From positions 10,794,944 to 10,858,943 of the forward strand of contig OX030956.1 in NCBI GenBank assembly GCA_943735955.1: a stretch of DNA of 64,000 bases, written 5' to 3'. This document shows positions 36,791-48,535 of this stretch, one piece after another (position 1 is the first letter of the stretch; each line of letters opens with the position of its first letter). Source of the DNA: Piscicola geometra (taxonomy: Eukaryota > Annelida > Clitellata > Hirudinida > Piscicolidae). The position numbers and the translations under genes are program-made. The notes under the pieces are model-generated. The model did no database searches. It had not been told where the DNA came from and saw nothing but the letters and a program-made list of their open reading frames with translations.

Positions 36791-37071
36791 GACTCAAAAT
36801 GGAATGCTTGTTTGCCATGACTAGAAAATCTGATAAGCGACTAAGCATCAGTACCTGAGATGGTCTCTACAACGACCAGAAGACAAAATAATTCACTTTT
36901 AAACTAATAATCTGTGTGCATGTGTGTGTGTGTGTGCGTGTGTGTGTGCACGCAAACTGACTGGATGAAAAGTCACAAGACATCAAAGACGCTCAGCAAT
37001 TGAAACAGCTCTTTTACTACAAAACAAATGCAAATAAAGTCAGGAAAGGTGGCATGGGAAGCATGGCAGGT

Positions 37072-38915
37072 CTACGCGAACACATCCTGCTCTGCACACT
37101 TGGAGTAGACCAGATGCGAACTCTTATTGGTCAGGTAGCCGTTGCCATGCGCCCATGGTGACATGCGCAGATTCATCGTCTGGCATTTGGCGGGAGAGAT
37201 GCCGGGAGTGTAGCTGAAGCCACCACCAGCGTAGATCTCGCCCCCGTTGGTGGCGTACTTTGCAGGGGCGGGGTAGGTGAGGTGTGGTGAGGTGTAGCCG
37301 TTGATGACCGACTCACTCTCCAACTGAGCCTTCGTGCCTGCCTTGTGCGAACGTCGTCTCAGTCTCCGGAAGGACAACACCACCACACTGAGCACGCACA
37401 CCACACACACGAGCAGCAGGGACACCATGGCAGCCAGGAGGAAGGGCTGAGAGAGGAGTGAGTGCAGGCGGAAGGAGGAGAGGAACAGATGCTCCTCGTG
37501 ACCAACCAGTGAGTCGTTCATCCGCTTGTTCGACTCCTTCACTATCTTCTTCTTCTTGCCGATGTTGTCTGTCGTGGTGGAGAAGGAGAAGGTTAGATGG
37601 ATGGATGGAAAAAGGATTAACTAAGCTGTTTGTTAATCATCTACAAAGAGCACTTTGATCACTAGCAACGAATCAGATCACTAAAACAACATGCACAGAT
37701 GTTATGAAATTTAACAGTCAAGCAACATCAACAACAACAATATGCAACAGTTGAGCACAAACAACAAAACAACAATATGCAACCGTATGGCACGAAGAGC
37801 TCCTTGTCTCCTTTGCCTTTCGTCTCGATGGTCTTCAGAACTATTTGATCGCTCGTCTGCTCCTGCTTCCTTGCCTTGCCTTCACTCTTCGGCGTCTTCT
37901 TGCCGCCTTTCTTGTCAGCCCCGTCTGGTGAGTCAATGTTGAGTAAACGAATTCAGGCGCTTGTAAAGTAATCAGAAACACACCAATGAAAGCATTTGAC
38001 GATATGATGAATGAAACCAGCACATCACAGTATTAGTTAACAGATCAGCACCCCATCACCCCCCTCACCTCCTTCAGCTTCCAACTTGTCACAGGAACTG
38101 GTCAGAGGGTCAGAGTTGAGGGTGCCAGGCACTTGGAGACCATCTTTGGTGGAGCACCAGCACTCTCCCGTGCCCCCGTGACACTGGAGTGGACTGAAGT
38201 GGCCGTCAAAAGTGCACCTAGGCACGAAACTGCCTGGAATGTTGTCTTTGTTCGCCTGCTGCAGCATCTGCAAACACCTCGAGTTGTGTTCGTGTGCTGT
38301 GTCAATGCCGGAATCTGAGTCTCTGGTGGTGTCCTTGGAGTCTGCAAGTGTTGGTGGGGTAGGTAAGATAAGATATTGGATTTTGAAATTTTTAAGAGCA
38401 TTTGAAATATCTTCAATCCAATGCATTGGAACAGTTTGAAGCTTGCATCAATATTTTCGTTCTCATCCTTCACCTCCAGAGCCTTCTGCAGACGCCTCAA
38501 AGTCGTCATCCTTCTCAGAACTCCTCAACGACTCCACATACTCGTCGTACTTGCCACTCCCGTAACTATATTCCCCGGTCGAGTGCTGCAGATAGTCGTG
38601 CTTTTGGGAGGAATGAAAATGAAAATTAATACTTAAAATTTAGTGTGCTGATGGAATGAGCTTTGAACTTTTTGGTAAAACTAATGAATGCAAAATATAT
38701 GCACCTCTGAGAATTCGTCTTTCCAGTTTGACTGTTGATTCTTTGAAGCAAATTTTATGGAGCTTGCATCTGCATTGTTATCCTGGAAATAAGATAAGTA
38801 TAATAGTTTTATCATGAAACAAAACTAAGCTAAATAAACTAACCATTAATGATGCTACTAAAACAAATATTGTAATTTTAATTAAAATATATCCTATGAC
38901 AACCATTTTTTTCAT
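37072..38915 (-). CDS. Type I membrane protein with one thyroglobulin type-1 domain
   Basis: Exons (5' to 3' on minus) 38915-38844, 38782-38705, 38600-38474, 38341-38069, 37924-37784, 37568-37072; frames join exactly, 395 aa. Exon 1 is almost exactly a signal peptide (MKKMVVIGYILIK followed by TIFVLVASLM). Next is an acidic Ser/Tyr-rich stretch, then a thyroglobulin type-1 domain in exon 4 (CLQML, GSFVPRC, HFSPLQCH, GECWC, VPGT and a final Cys): a fold known for binding or inhibiting cysteine proteases. A Lys-rich cysteine-free segment precedes one transmembrane helix (about 265-290), followed by a basic RRLRRR stop and a tail of about 95 residues rich in Tyr, Gly and Pro. EpCAM has a similar Tg1-stem-TM order, but this protein lacks its first Cys-rich domain and has a longer tail; I assign no family. 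Head to head with NOP58, ATGs 540 bp apart. Confidence 0.75.
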
Positions 38916-39454
38916 TGTTTAATGCTTATTAAGAGATTCACTAGACAACCATTTTTAATTAAAAGTGTAGTGCGGTCTTAAATTATAATTATACTTTAAA
39001 ATGAATAATTTGAAATATGTTGAAAAAATTAAAATATTAAGTTATTTTAAAGTTTTAGTTAAAACATTTATTATCTTTAGCCACAAAAAGTTATTTTGAA
39101 TTTTAAAAATTTAATGAGAAAAAATTAAATTATTATTAAGTTTTTAAAATATTATTTAAATAATAAAAAATCAGTATTTTCATAAAGACTACTACTAGTA
39201 TTTTCCATAGATATAGTATATACTACCATATACCTATAGTAATATAGATATGTATACTAAATAGATATACTTGTTGTTTGTAGGATATCTATGGTTCTTT
39301 CATAACACTAAAAAAATAAGTTTTCTTTGGAGTTGGTAAAATATTAGCCTTGCTTTACTTCACGTGTTAGATTCTCGATTTGTATATAAATAATATTTAA
39401 TCAAATTGATTGGTCACTCATATTTATTATTTTTAAGTTGATATATTTGCAAAA
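38916..39454. promoter_or_regulatory. Shared divergent promoter interval
   Basis: 539 bp of AT-rich DNA separate the ATGs of the thyroglobulin-domain gene (-) and NOP58 (+). On the NOP58 side it holds a palindromic E-box CACGTG at 39361-39366 and TATATAAA at 39383-39390, 94 and 72 bp before the NOP58 ATG. CACGTG is the classic Myc/Max site common at ribosome-biogenesis genes; its use here is inferred. Confidence 0.4.
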
Positions 39455-39956
39455 ATGTTAGTTTTGTTTGAGAATCCATGCGGCTACGCTATCTTTGAGG
39501 TTAGTGTGAACACTTAATTATCGTCAATAAAAATCAATATGAATTGCTTTTGTTAAATTTGTATCATTGAAACAAATGGCTTGCATGACAGTTGCTGAAC
39601 GAGAAGAAGCTGAAGAAGGTGGACAAGTTGTTCGAGAGCTTTGAGGATGCAGACACTGCCAACAGCCTCCTGAAACTGAAGCACTTCAGAAAGTTCTCAG
39701 GAACCACCGAGGCACTCGAAGGTTTGGAATCATTTTTATATTACTTAAATTTTCAACAAAAATAAATTTATTAGAAAATATATTGTTTAAAAAAATATAT
39801 TCTGTTATCAGCGGTTGCAGCGACGATAGAAGGCAAGATGAGCAAGCCGCTCAAGAAACTGATGAAGAAGTTGGCGTCAGAAGAGACGCAGAACACTCTC
39901 GCTGTGTCCGAAGCCAAGCTAGGAAACCTCATCAAGGTTTTATATATCTGTATGTG

Positions 39957-40012
<56 letters not shown>

Positions 40013-43000
40013 TGTGTATATATGTGTTAGAGGTCGGACTGGGTACTCGTGGGAACGGGAATGAAAATTAATTTCGGGGCGGGATTCAACTTTTAAATCG
40101 GGAAAACGGCAATAAAAGTTATTGGGAATGGATTCTTTAACAATTATACTTCAGCAAACTCCCAAGTATGGGAATCTCTATTTCATCGATACTCCATACT
40201 TAAAATAAGTATTAAATGCAATAGAAATGTATAATGAAGCCACCATTGCGTTGTCAATGTCAATGTCAATGTCTCCAACATTACATTTGAAGTTGTTATG
40301 GCGAGGCAAAATAGAACAAATGGGTGATGATGAAAACTGGTCAGTTATATTATTTTTATTTTATAAATTAATACATTTAATTTGAATTATCAATTTCCAG
40401 TTGAATGCTCAGTTGATCATTTCGACAAAAGAAAAGATGCCATTGATCTTATTCATATGGCAGCATGTCTGTTGCATTCCCAGTATAAAATAATAATATT
40501 GAAAGAGTTTGGGACAGAAAAGAAATAAATACCAAGACATTTATTAGAGAAAATTTAATTCTATTTTGTTCAGCCAGACCAAGCTCCAGTGACGTTGAGA
40601 AAAAAACAAATGATGGTTATTTAGACCTACTATGTTAGTTTTTATAACGTAAAAATTATAATACAGTTTTTATACTTTTAAATTATACGAATGATTTAAT
40701 TTTGCAGTTGTGGAGAATAAGAATGTTGTCAAAAAATATATTTCTAACATTACTGAAGAATTAATAATAATGAACAAGGGAAAAAATTCAGATTTTACAA
40801 ATATTCACAGTTACGTCCCACCCAAAATTGAAGATTATAAAGATGTTTAATTTATTAGAGTAAAATGTAAATGTTTCCAATACTATAAGAAGTAGGCAAA
40901 AAAATTTTTAGTATACCTACAAATTCTATTCTCTGTGAACGGAATTTTTCAACATGTTTTTTTTCTCATGGTCTGTATTATTCACAGCCTGACAGGCGCA
41001 TGCCGTGTTACAATGGTTCTGAGAACCATGCTTCTTATGCGCCAGATGCGCCACTCCACACGACGTACACATCTCTCAATGCATACGTCGCAAACACCGC
41101 ATCATATACACCAGGTATATGATAGTTCACGGCTGCTTGTCAGGGATTCGAACTAGCAATCTTTAAGTTGCAAGTCCGACGTTTACCATCTAAGCCATCC
41201 CCGCTCCCCAATGTGGTCGTTTAACTTCAGACCTAAGATCGTATAATTTTAAAGCTAAATCTCTTGACGGTTTAACCAGTGTTAAAAGCAATAAAGACTT
41301 GATTGAATTACTCAAAAACAATGACTAACTTCAATACTTTCATTTCAATAAATATTTTAAATTCAAATCGTGTTTTTTTTATTAAAAACAAATATTTTCT
41401 GACTTTTAAATAAGAAATTTTAGGATTAGCATGTTTGGGACCGGGAAAAACGGCAGCAAAAATAAATAAATTTTTGGGATTTGGTCGGGAACGGGACGAG
41501 ACCGGGAACGGGTCGGGAGCGGGAATCAAAATTCTGATGTCCCATCGGGAACGGGTCGGGAGCGGGAATGAAAAATCATCCATGTCCGACTTAAAGTGTG
41601 TGTGTGCGTGTGTGTGTGTATAGATTATTTTTTGTAGTGAAGCATTTTAAAGTATAATATAATAATAAAATCAAAGCTTTAAAACTAATCTCACAATCGC
41701 TTTCAAGGAAAAGTTTGACATTCCGTGCGTGGCGAACTCGAGCATCCAGGAGTTGATGAGGTGCATCCGCAGTCAGACCGAGTCGCTCATCCCAGGCCTG
41801 AGTCAGAAGAACATGGCCGTCATGTCGTTGGGACTTGCGCACGGCCTCAGTGGCTACAAACTCAAGTACAGGTGAGGGGTGGAGGAGTGGAGTTTGAAAG
41901 GGTGCTCTCTCTCAGCTTCTTCTACTGCTCAACATTTATATTATTATTGCTATTATTCCTATTTATATTTCTTATTATTCTTATTTGTAATCGGTCATTC
42001 CAATCATTATTGTTCGTTATCTTCATCATCATTGCATCACCATGACGATGAGCTCCTCTACTGCAACAGTCCGGACAAGGTGGACACAATGATCGTGCAG
42101 GCAGTCGGCATCCTCGACGACCTCGACAAGGAACTCAACAACTTCATCATGCGTCTCAAGGAGTGGAACGGCTGGCAGTTCCCCGAGATGGCGAAGATCG
42201 TCGTCGACAACATGGCCTTGGTGAAGACCGTCAAGAAGATGGGTGAGGCTTCTTCTATGTGTGCATGTCCCTTTCTTTTGCAATGATGTGTGTGTTCTCT
42301 CATTACTTATGCAAAATTGAATGACATGTGATCACATTAATTATGCACAATTGAATGACATGTGATCTCATTAATTATGCATAATTGAAAATTAATTCAA
42401 ATTCATAATTTCCTTCTGACTAAAAATTAAGATCAAATCACTTCCCATTTACCATGACCACCACCACAGGGATGCGCACAAACGTGGTCAAGTGCGACTT
42501 CTCGGACATCCTGCCGGAGGAGGTGGAGAAGGAGTTGAAGGAGCAGGCGGAGATCTCGACCGGCACTGAGATCACCGAGGAGGACCTGCAGCAGATCAGG
42601 GAGCTGTGCGACCAGGTCTTCACTGCTTCTTGTTGTTTCTATTGGTGGTCTTGAAGCCCGTTCGGGTTTACGCCACGTTAATAACACTCGTCGTTGTATT
42701 GTATTGTATTGTTGTTTTTTGAAGTTATGCATTAACTAAATATTAACTACTCTGTCGTTTGATCAAGTATCTCCACTAAAACACACAAATACCCTTTTCC
42801 AACCAAAATAACAACTTTTCCAAACAACAACAACAACAAAATCATTTCAAAGCAACACAACAACCATTCCAAACTAACACAACCCCCCCTCCCCACTGAC
42901 CACCAGATCATAAACCTGGCAGACTTGCGCACCAACATGTGGGACTACCTCAAAAACCGCATGACCGCCATCGCTCCCAACCTCACGGTGCTGGTGGGTG

Positions 43001-44107
43001 AGTTGGTGGGGGCTCGTCTGATCGCCCACGCTGGCTCCCTCCTCAACCTCGCCAAGCACCCCGCCTCCACTGTCCAGGTTTGTCTTGGGGGGGAGAGGGG
43101 AGGAGGGAGGATGAGCAATTGTTTTTGGTTATTTAAAAGTCATTGTTGAAATTATTTTTCCAGCACAAAAACATCACTTTAAAATTAAATTAAATAATTT
43201 CTCAAAGCACATCATCATCATGATCTCCTCCAGATTCTGGGCGCGGAGAAGGCGCTCTTCCGTGCCCTGAAGACGAAGCACGACACTCCCAAGTACGGCC
43301 TCATCTACCACGCGCAGCTGGTCGGTCAGTCGAGCCAGAAAAACAAAGTCAGTGCTCCTCCTTCCCCTCCCTTCTCTTCATATCCTTCCATTCTGTATCC
43401 TTTTCAACCTTTTCTACTTCAACCTTCATTCACTTCAAAACATTCCACTCTACCTCCCGCCTCTTACCCTCCCCAATCAATCACCTCCACAGGGCAAGAT
43501 GTCTCGCATGTTGGCAGCGAAGGTGTCTCTGGCGGTGAGGGTGGACGCTCTGGCCGAGGAGGACAACCTCGACGTGGGCATCAACGCCAGGGCCAAACTC
43601 GAAAACCGCGCTAAAGCCTTCGAGGAGGGATATGTGAGTGCGTGTCTGTCTGTTTGTTTGTCTGTTTGTTTGTATGATTTTTATTTTGTTTTATTGTGTT
43701 TTATTGTATCGTATTGTATTGTTTCTTGCAGGCGAGGAAGCTGGCTAGCGCGGGAAAGAGTGGCAGCAAGTTCGACAAGTACCAGAACAAAAGGTCTTTT
43801 CCTTCGCTCCATCCTTGAGTGCACTCGCCTTAGAGGGCAGCCAACTAGTATATTATATATCATTATAAATCGATTAAACTTTATAATTAATAAAGATTAA
43901 ACATTCAATTATATTTAATTAATTCAAAACAAAACAACTCACTAAGCTTAACCTCGCATCGCCCACAGTTTCACCGTCACCAACACACCGACCGCCTCGA
44001 CACTGCCCGCCAAGCGGAAGGCAGAAGAGGCGACGCCAGGAGAACTGGACAGCAGTGTCGCAGAGCCCAAGAAGAAGAAAGTCAAGAAGGAGAAGAAGGA
44101 GGAGTGA
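39455..44107 (+). CDS. NOP58: Nucleolar protein 58, box C/D snoRNP core protein
   Basis: Scaffold of box C/D snoRNPs in the nucleolus, working with fibrillarin, NOP56 and the 15.5K protein in rRNA 2'-O-methylation and pre-rRNA processing. Exons 39455-39499, 39592-39721, 39812-39936, 41708-41871, 42070-42242, 42470-42615, 42907-43077, 43234-43347, 43493-43633, 43732-43793, 43969-44107; all frames join, 469 aa. It starts [15 protein letters not shown] like other NOP58 proteins. The N-terminal domain is about 1-100, then the coiled NOSIC region (ADKVDTM-like [28 protein letters not shown]), then the Nop domain ([17 protein letters not shown] appears with one change, [31 protein letters not shown]). 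The C terminus is a Lys-rich [12 protein letters not shown] tail, shorter than the human one. Intron 3 hosts a transposon and a SINE; no intronic snoRNA was convincing. Confidence 0.96.
39957..40015. repeat. GT microsatellite (left half)
   Basis: (GT)n just inside NOP58 intron 3; a further GT run follows the putative transposon at 41596-41622, as if one array had been split. Confidence 0.8.
40028..41594. mobile_element. Putative hAT-like non-autonomous element in NOP58 intron 3
   Basis: The left end TAGAGGTCGGACT and the right end (read in reverse, TTTAAGTCGGACATGG) share GTCGGAC in inverted orientation. Both subterminal regions carry GGGAACGGG and GGGAATG motifs (40049-40062, 41482-41570). 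GT microsatellite DNA flanks both sides. No transposase was recognised. An 8-bp target duplication cannot be read because both flanks are GT repeats. A family B SINE is nested inside. Confidence 0.4.
40978..41212 (-). mobile_element. tRNA-derived SINE, family B
   Basis: Minus strand: GGGGATGGCTTAGATGGTAA includes a good A box (about 41180-41197), and AGTTCGAATCCC is a good B box (41141-41152), followed by a non-tRNA body (AAGCAGCCGTGAACTATCAT, TGTACGTCG). The same element is at 63567-63822. Confidence 0.7.
42285..42400. repeat. About 38-bp tandem repeat in NOP58 intron 5
   Basis: ttgaatgacatgtgatcaca and ttaattatgca recur two to three times. Confidence 0.65.
42647..42692 (+). mobile_element. 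Diverged SINE family A tail in NOP58 intron 6
   Basis: CTTGAAGCCCGTTCGGGTTT, ACGCCACGTTAATAACACTC matches the family A tail (CTGGAAGCCCCTTCGGGTTA, TACGCCACTATAATAA) with several substitutions. Confidence 0.45.
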
Positions 44108-44192
44108 TGCAGATGCTTTGGCAGCGCCAAATGTTTCTTTATGTACGCATAACAGTAATTATTTCTCCAAACTTCCTTTTGGAAATCATTTC

Positions 44193-44198
44193 ATTAAA
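44193..44198 (+). terminator. ATTAAA polyadenylation signal of NOP58
   Basis: Common variant hexamer 86 bp after the NOP58 stop, followed by a TG/T-rich stretch (ttgcatttgtgttgtttctt). Confidence 0.45.
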
Positions 44199-44867
44199 AT
44201 TATTCTCGTTGCATTTGTGTTGTTTCTTCGAGGTCTAGAGTTTACATTTGAAACATTAAAAGTTATCTTTTTTAAGTCATGAGCAAAGTTTTCGTTGGGG
44301 ATTGTGAAGTGAAATTTTGAAGTTTTTAGATGTTTGTCCCATTTGATGACAAAGGGAAGAAACCGTTTAAATGATTTGAAACAGAAGAATGCTGAAGTTG
44401 GAGCCACCAGGAAGGATGAAAGGAGGTAGGTGGATACAGCCTGGTCTGAAGGCCACCGGGACAGACAGACGTAAGTGAGACGGTTCTTGCAAACGTTTAT
44501 TGGTACACGGCAGCGAAGAACGACTGAAAAGTATCGCTTACGATTGCATGCACAACCTCACACACGTCTCTACAAGTCCTCCGCAAATGGCTAAGAGAGC
44601 ACACTTGAAGGTTCTGCAAATTCCTAACGTCAGAACACCTTGCAACAAAACTTGGCGGCATTGACAGAAAAGTGAGAATGGCATCGGTGACTTCAATGAT
44701 GTTGGCGATTTCAATAGCATCGGCGACTTCAATGATGTCGGCGATTTCCACGACATCGCAGTGGTTGACGTGCAGTATGACGTTGTGTGTGTGTGTGAGA
44801 AAGGAGTGTGGAGTACAATGCTTGAAGGCTTCGATGACACGATGAATGGGGTGGCGTTTTGATGGAA

Positions 44868-45030
44868 ACGAATACTTAGGTACACAACTATATTTTAATG
44901 ACGAATACTTAGGTACACAACTATATTTTAAGGACGAATAATTAGGTACACAACTATATTTTAATGACGAATACTTAGGTACACAACTATATTTTAATGA
45001 CGAATACTTAGGTACACAACTAAATAATTT
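44868..45030. repeat. 33-bp array gacgaatacttaggtacaca + actatattttaat
   Basis: Five near-identical units. Its minus-strand open frame (repeating Cys-Val-Pro-Lys-Tyr) is a repeat artefact. Confidence 0.85.
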
Positions 45031-46000
45031 ATAAATGTCACATTTGTGACGTATTTTTGAGAGCACTTGAGAATATCAGAGAGAGTCATCTCTGCTTGCA
45101 TGTGTTGTGGTGGAGATGGTGGTGGTGGAGGTGGTGGAGGTGGTGGCTTGAGTAGTGTAAGGTGTTTTAATTAATTGGTTGGTAATTGGGTTATTAAATA
45201 TAAAAAAACAAAATTAGCACAATTAAATCTCTATATTTAATTAACAATATAATTAACAAAACAGCTAATTGATGTTAATGAGTTTAATGAGATGGTGAGG
45301 AAAGGAAATCGACTGAAACCGAGAAGCAAGAGCAACAACAAGCAGTAACCAAGCACCTGCTATGACGTAAATGAGCCTCAATGACTCATTGGGAGGTGGC
45401 GACATGATGGTGATGGGGTGGTTGCTAGGAAACCATAGGTTCATAGGCGCTTTCCATGACATGTGAAATATTTGTTTCAATATTAAAAGTACAAAATATT
45501 TGTTTAAAATATTGAATATTACTTTTTTAATATTAAATTATGTGTTTCTGCATCTGGTTGTCGCTGCCATCACCATCCTAGCAGTGAGGTGGTGTCGAAG
45601 GGGGAGTACTGCGAACAGAGTAGTACAACAATAATCGTTTGCAATGAGTACTGAGAGTACTGGAGGTGGTGAGGAGGGAGGCAGGAGTGGCGCGTAATCG
45701 GTACAAAAGGTGGATGCGTGAATGGATGGATGGATCGAAGGACAAAACGGATGCAAAGAAAGGAAAGACAACGCATCATGGTGGCGGGAAACTCAGTTTG
45801 AAGGTTGGTCAGAATGTGCTTTGAGGTTCAAAGTGGCTTTAAAATGTGTAGCTAGGTATGATTGTTTGAATTAACCTAGTTTGATGCTTGAGTCTACGGG
45901 TTGAGATAATTTAATTTTAAAAAAACATGCCTGAAGATGGTTAATTTAATGCTTAATTGGATAATCAATATAATATAATAATAATATAATATAATATAGA

Positions 46001-46167
46001 CGAGCATTATTATAGTGGCGTATAACCCGAAGGGGCTTCCAGGCCACTTAGGCTGCATATTTTCATTTGCGCCTTTGGGTTACTAGGGCATTGGTTGCAC
46101 TCGAACATAGGTCCTTTCATTATTGGTCAAACCGAGAGTCGTTACCGACTCGGCTACCCGTTCACCC
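46001..46167 (-). mobile_element. tRNA-derived SINE, family A, best copy
   Basis: Minus strand: A box TAGCCGAGTCGGTAACG, B box TGTTCGAGTGC, body with AAGTGGCCTGGAAGCCCCTT and CGGGTTATACGCCACTATAA, tail of ATAATAAT. It is the most complete of the four family A copies. Confidence 0.75.
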
Positions 46168-47064
46168 AAATCAAATGGATTATAAACTGGATGCTAGAGT
46201 GGGTGATTAATTGAGTGCTTAAGTGGATGATTTTTGAGAGACCTAACACACAACAATTGCATCGAAAACAAGTCAGGTGAAAGAGTTTGCGTGTGAACCA
46301 GCCAATAAGGACTTTTTGCAATACGAAGAATAATTAATTACATTTGATAATGAGACAAATTAATTGAGTGGTTAATTAGCAATATTGCCAAACTATGAAA
46401 GAGTCTTGATGGGTTTTTGTGACGATGACTAAGCCCAAAATTGGAAGAATTTGAGCGGGAAATGCGTTCAGTTCTTATGATCAAAATTAATTTATTAAAA
46501 GATACATTAAATGGAGATTGAGCGCCTACTTGAAAGCGGAGAAGTGGTATGTTGCGATGAGTTGGGTCGGAAAGTCAAAAAAAATATAAATATAAGTATT
46601 ACAGAATTAAATGACAATAAAAAGTATTACACGATTAAATGAAAATCAAAAGTATTACATGATTAAATTGATAATGACAAAATGTGAATAAATTAAAGGT
46701 ATACAAACGATAAGTGAGAGAGTGGAACGGCGGGAAAAGAGAGGAAGTATTTAGAACGGTAAGCAGACATGTGGCATTGGTTGATATGTCGTTAAGTGGG
46801 AAGACGATGCTGACAGGGGAGAGAGCGATGTGTCGTTAATGCAAGGCAACGACGTAGGGTGAAGTGTGGGGTGGTCATCGAAACATTGTAATTATTGCTA
46901 CTTACTAATCGTTTAATTATTAATAAAATAATTAATTTGTTTAAACTTAATTCGATAATTTTCCTCTTAGAAGACTTCTTAATAGGCATTTTAAATATTT
47001 TTTAGTAATTAAATTAGGTAAAAGAAGAGAGGAGCTTATTGGCTGCACAAGTCACGTGGGTTGG

Positions 47065-47725
47065 CATGGAGATGATGGTGATGATGATGATGATGACGGA
47101 GGATGATGATAGTGATGATGCTGATGATAGTTCCTGCTTAAAGTTGCAGCGGCTGAGAAAGGAAGGAAGGAGGAGGAGGGAGGAGGAGGGAGGAGAAAGA
47201 GAGAAAGAGGAGGATGAGGGAGGAGGAAGGAGAAAGAGGGAGGAGGGAGGGAGGGAGGAGGTGCAAGCAATGGCCAAGAAGCAGCACTTGAGTGGTGTCG
47301 ATGAAGCCTTTAAATGCATGATGATGATGATGATGCTGGTGATAGTAGCGATGATGATGATGGTGGGGATGCTGATGATGATGGCGGTGATGATGATCAT
47401 GGTGGGGATGCTGATGATGATGGCGGTGATGATGATGATGGTGGGGATGCTGATGATGATGGCGGTGATGATGATGATGGTGGGGATGCTGATGATGGTG
47501 GGGATGCTGATGATGATGGCGGTGATGATGATGATGGCGGTGATGATGATAGGCATGGTGGTGAGCATGATAATATAGATGATGATGGTGGTGATGATGA
47601 TGATAAAGGTGGATTGTATTGAAAGATAAGCATGCATGGTGATGATGATGATGATGATGGAGATGATGATGATGATGGTGGAGATGATGATGATGGCGGT
47701 GATGATGATGATGATGGTGGAGATG
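47065..47725. repeat. GAT/GGT and GGA arrays
   Basis: Two GAT-rich blocks flank a GGAGGGA-rich block (47160-47260). The 47330-47560 part repeats a unit of about 33-36 bp (gatgatggtggggatgctga). Confidence 0.85.
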
Positions 47726-48384
47726 ACAAGAAAGCGGGTGACGAGAAGTTGGAAGGAGGAATTAGCAGAAGTTTAAGTGGACCTTGGTAGGTAAGTGTCA
47801 GTCACAAGTTGTTGCCTGACCTGACGTGTTTAATGGGCCGATGAGCAATCAATTACGCATCTAAATGTTGCTCTAATTGAAGATGATGAAAATGAGTATT
47901 TCGATGATGATGATGATGATGATGATGGAGATGATAATGGAGATGATGATAATGATAATGGCGATAGAAGAGATAGGGATAACGCTTGGAGGATCTCTTG
48001 TGCATCTTGGAGGACAAGTGATGGGGAGCGGTGGAGAAGCCACTGCAGCTGAACGAGTGTCGATGGTGCTTCCTGATTCATTAATCGATCAACTTTTGAA
48101 ATTAAACGAATCGTAAAAAGTAAATTGTGAGAGCACAACTTGATGATGATTGGTGCGAGGAAACATGCAAAATTAAAATCGCTGAAAATCGAAAAAATAT
48201 AAATCGACAGAATCGAGTCAAAAGCAAGCCATCACAAGATTTTAAATTTCGGCTGCAGCAGCAGTAAAGCATGACTCATAAGAACAAACGATCATGATTA
48301 CGATCCCAGAGAGTGTCCATCATCATCATCATGTGACGTGAGTGATGATGATGATGCATCGATCAGAAGCGAAAGGTGAGGAAC

Positions 48385-48535
48385 TGAAGGAGGGAGGGAG
48401 GGAGGAGGGAGGGAGGAGGGAGGGAGGAGGGAGGGAGGAGGGAGGGAGGAGGGAGGGAGGAGGGAGGGAGGAGGAAGGGAGGGAGGGAGGAGGGAGGGAG
48501 GAGGAGAGAGGGGGAGGAGGAGAGAGGGGGAGGGA
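48385..48535. repeat. GGGAGGGAGGA purine array
   Basis: About 14 units of gggagggagga on the + strand, a purine tract able to form triplex or quadruplex structures. Confidence 0.85.

Larger units (their letters stand above)
35015..37071. other. Convergent intergenic region with minisatellites
   Basis: 3' flanks of the MyTH4-FERM gene (+) and the thyroglobulin-domain gene (-). It contains a GGTGGTTGAGGA array (35868-35960), a 17-bp array (36670-36790) and a GT run near 36918-36950. ATTAAA at about 35296 may be a polyadenylation signal for the + gene. No exon was recognised. Confidence 0.5.

Noticed and set aside
41140..41212. Functional tRNA gene
   Set aside because: A and B boxes are present but the cloverleaf arms do not close, and the sequence continues into a repeated non-tRNA body; it is a SINE head. 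The same applies to 46110-46167 and 63748-63822.
42243..42469. Box C/D snoRNA in NOP58 intron 5 (TGATGT near 42285 and CTGA near 42417)
   Set aside because: The C-like box is imperfect, there is no good terminal stem, the span is too long, and the middle is a tandem repeat. No other NOP58 intron has convincing C and D boxes.
44497..45066. 189-codon minus frame with repeated Cys-Val-Pro-Lys-Tyr
   Set aside because: It arises from a 33-bp tandem array; no signal peptide, domain or splice context supports a gene.
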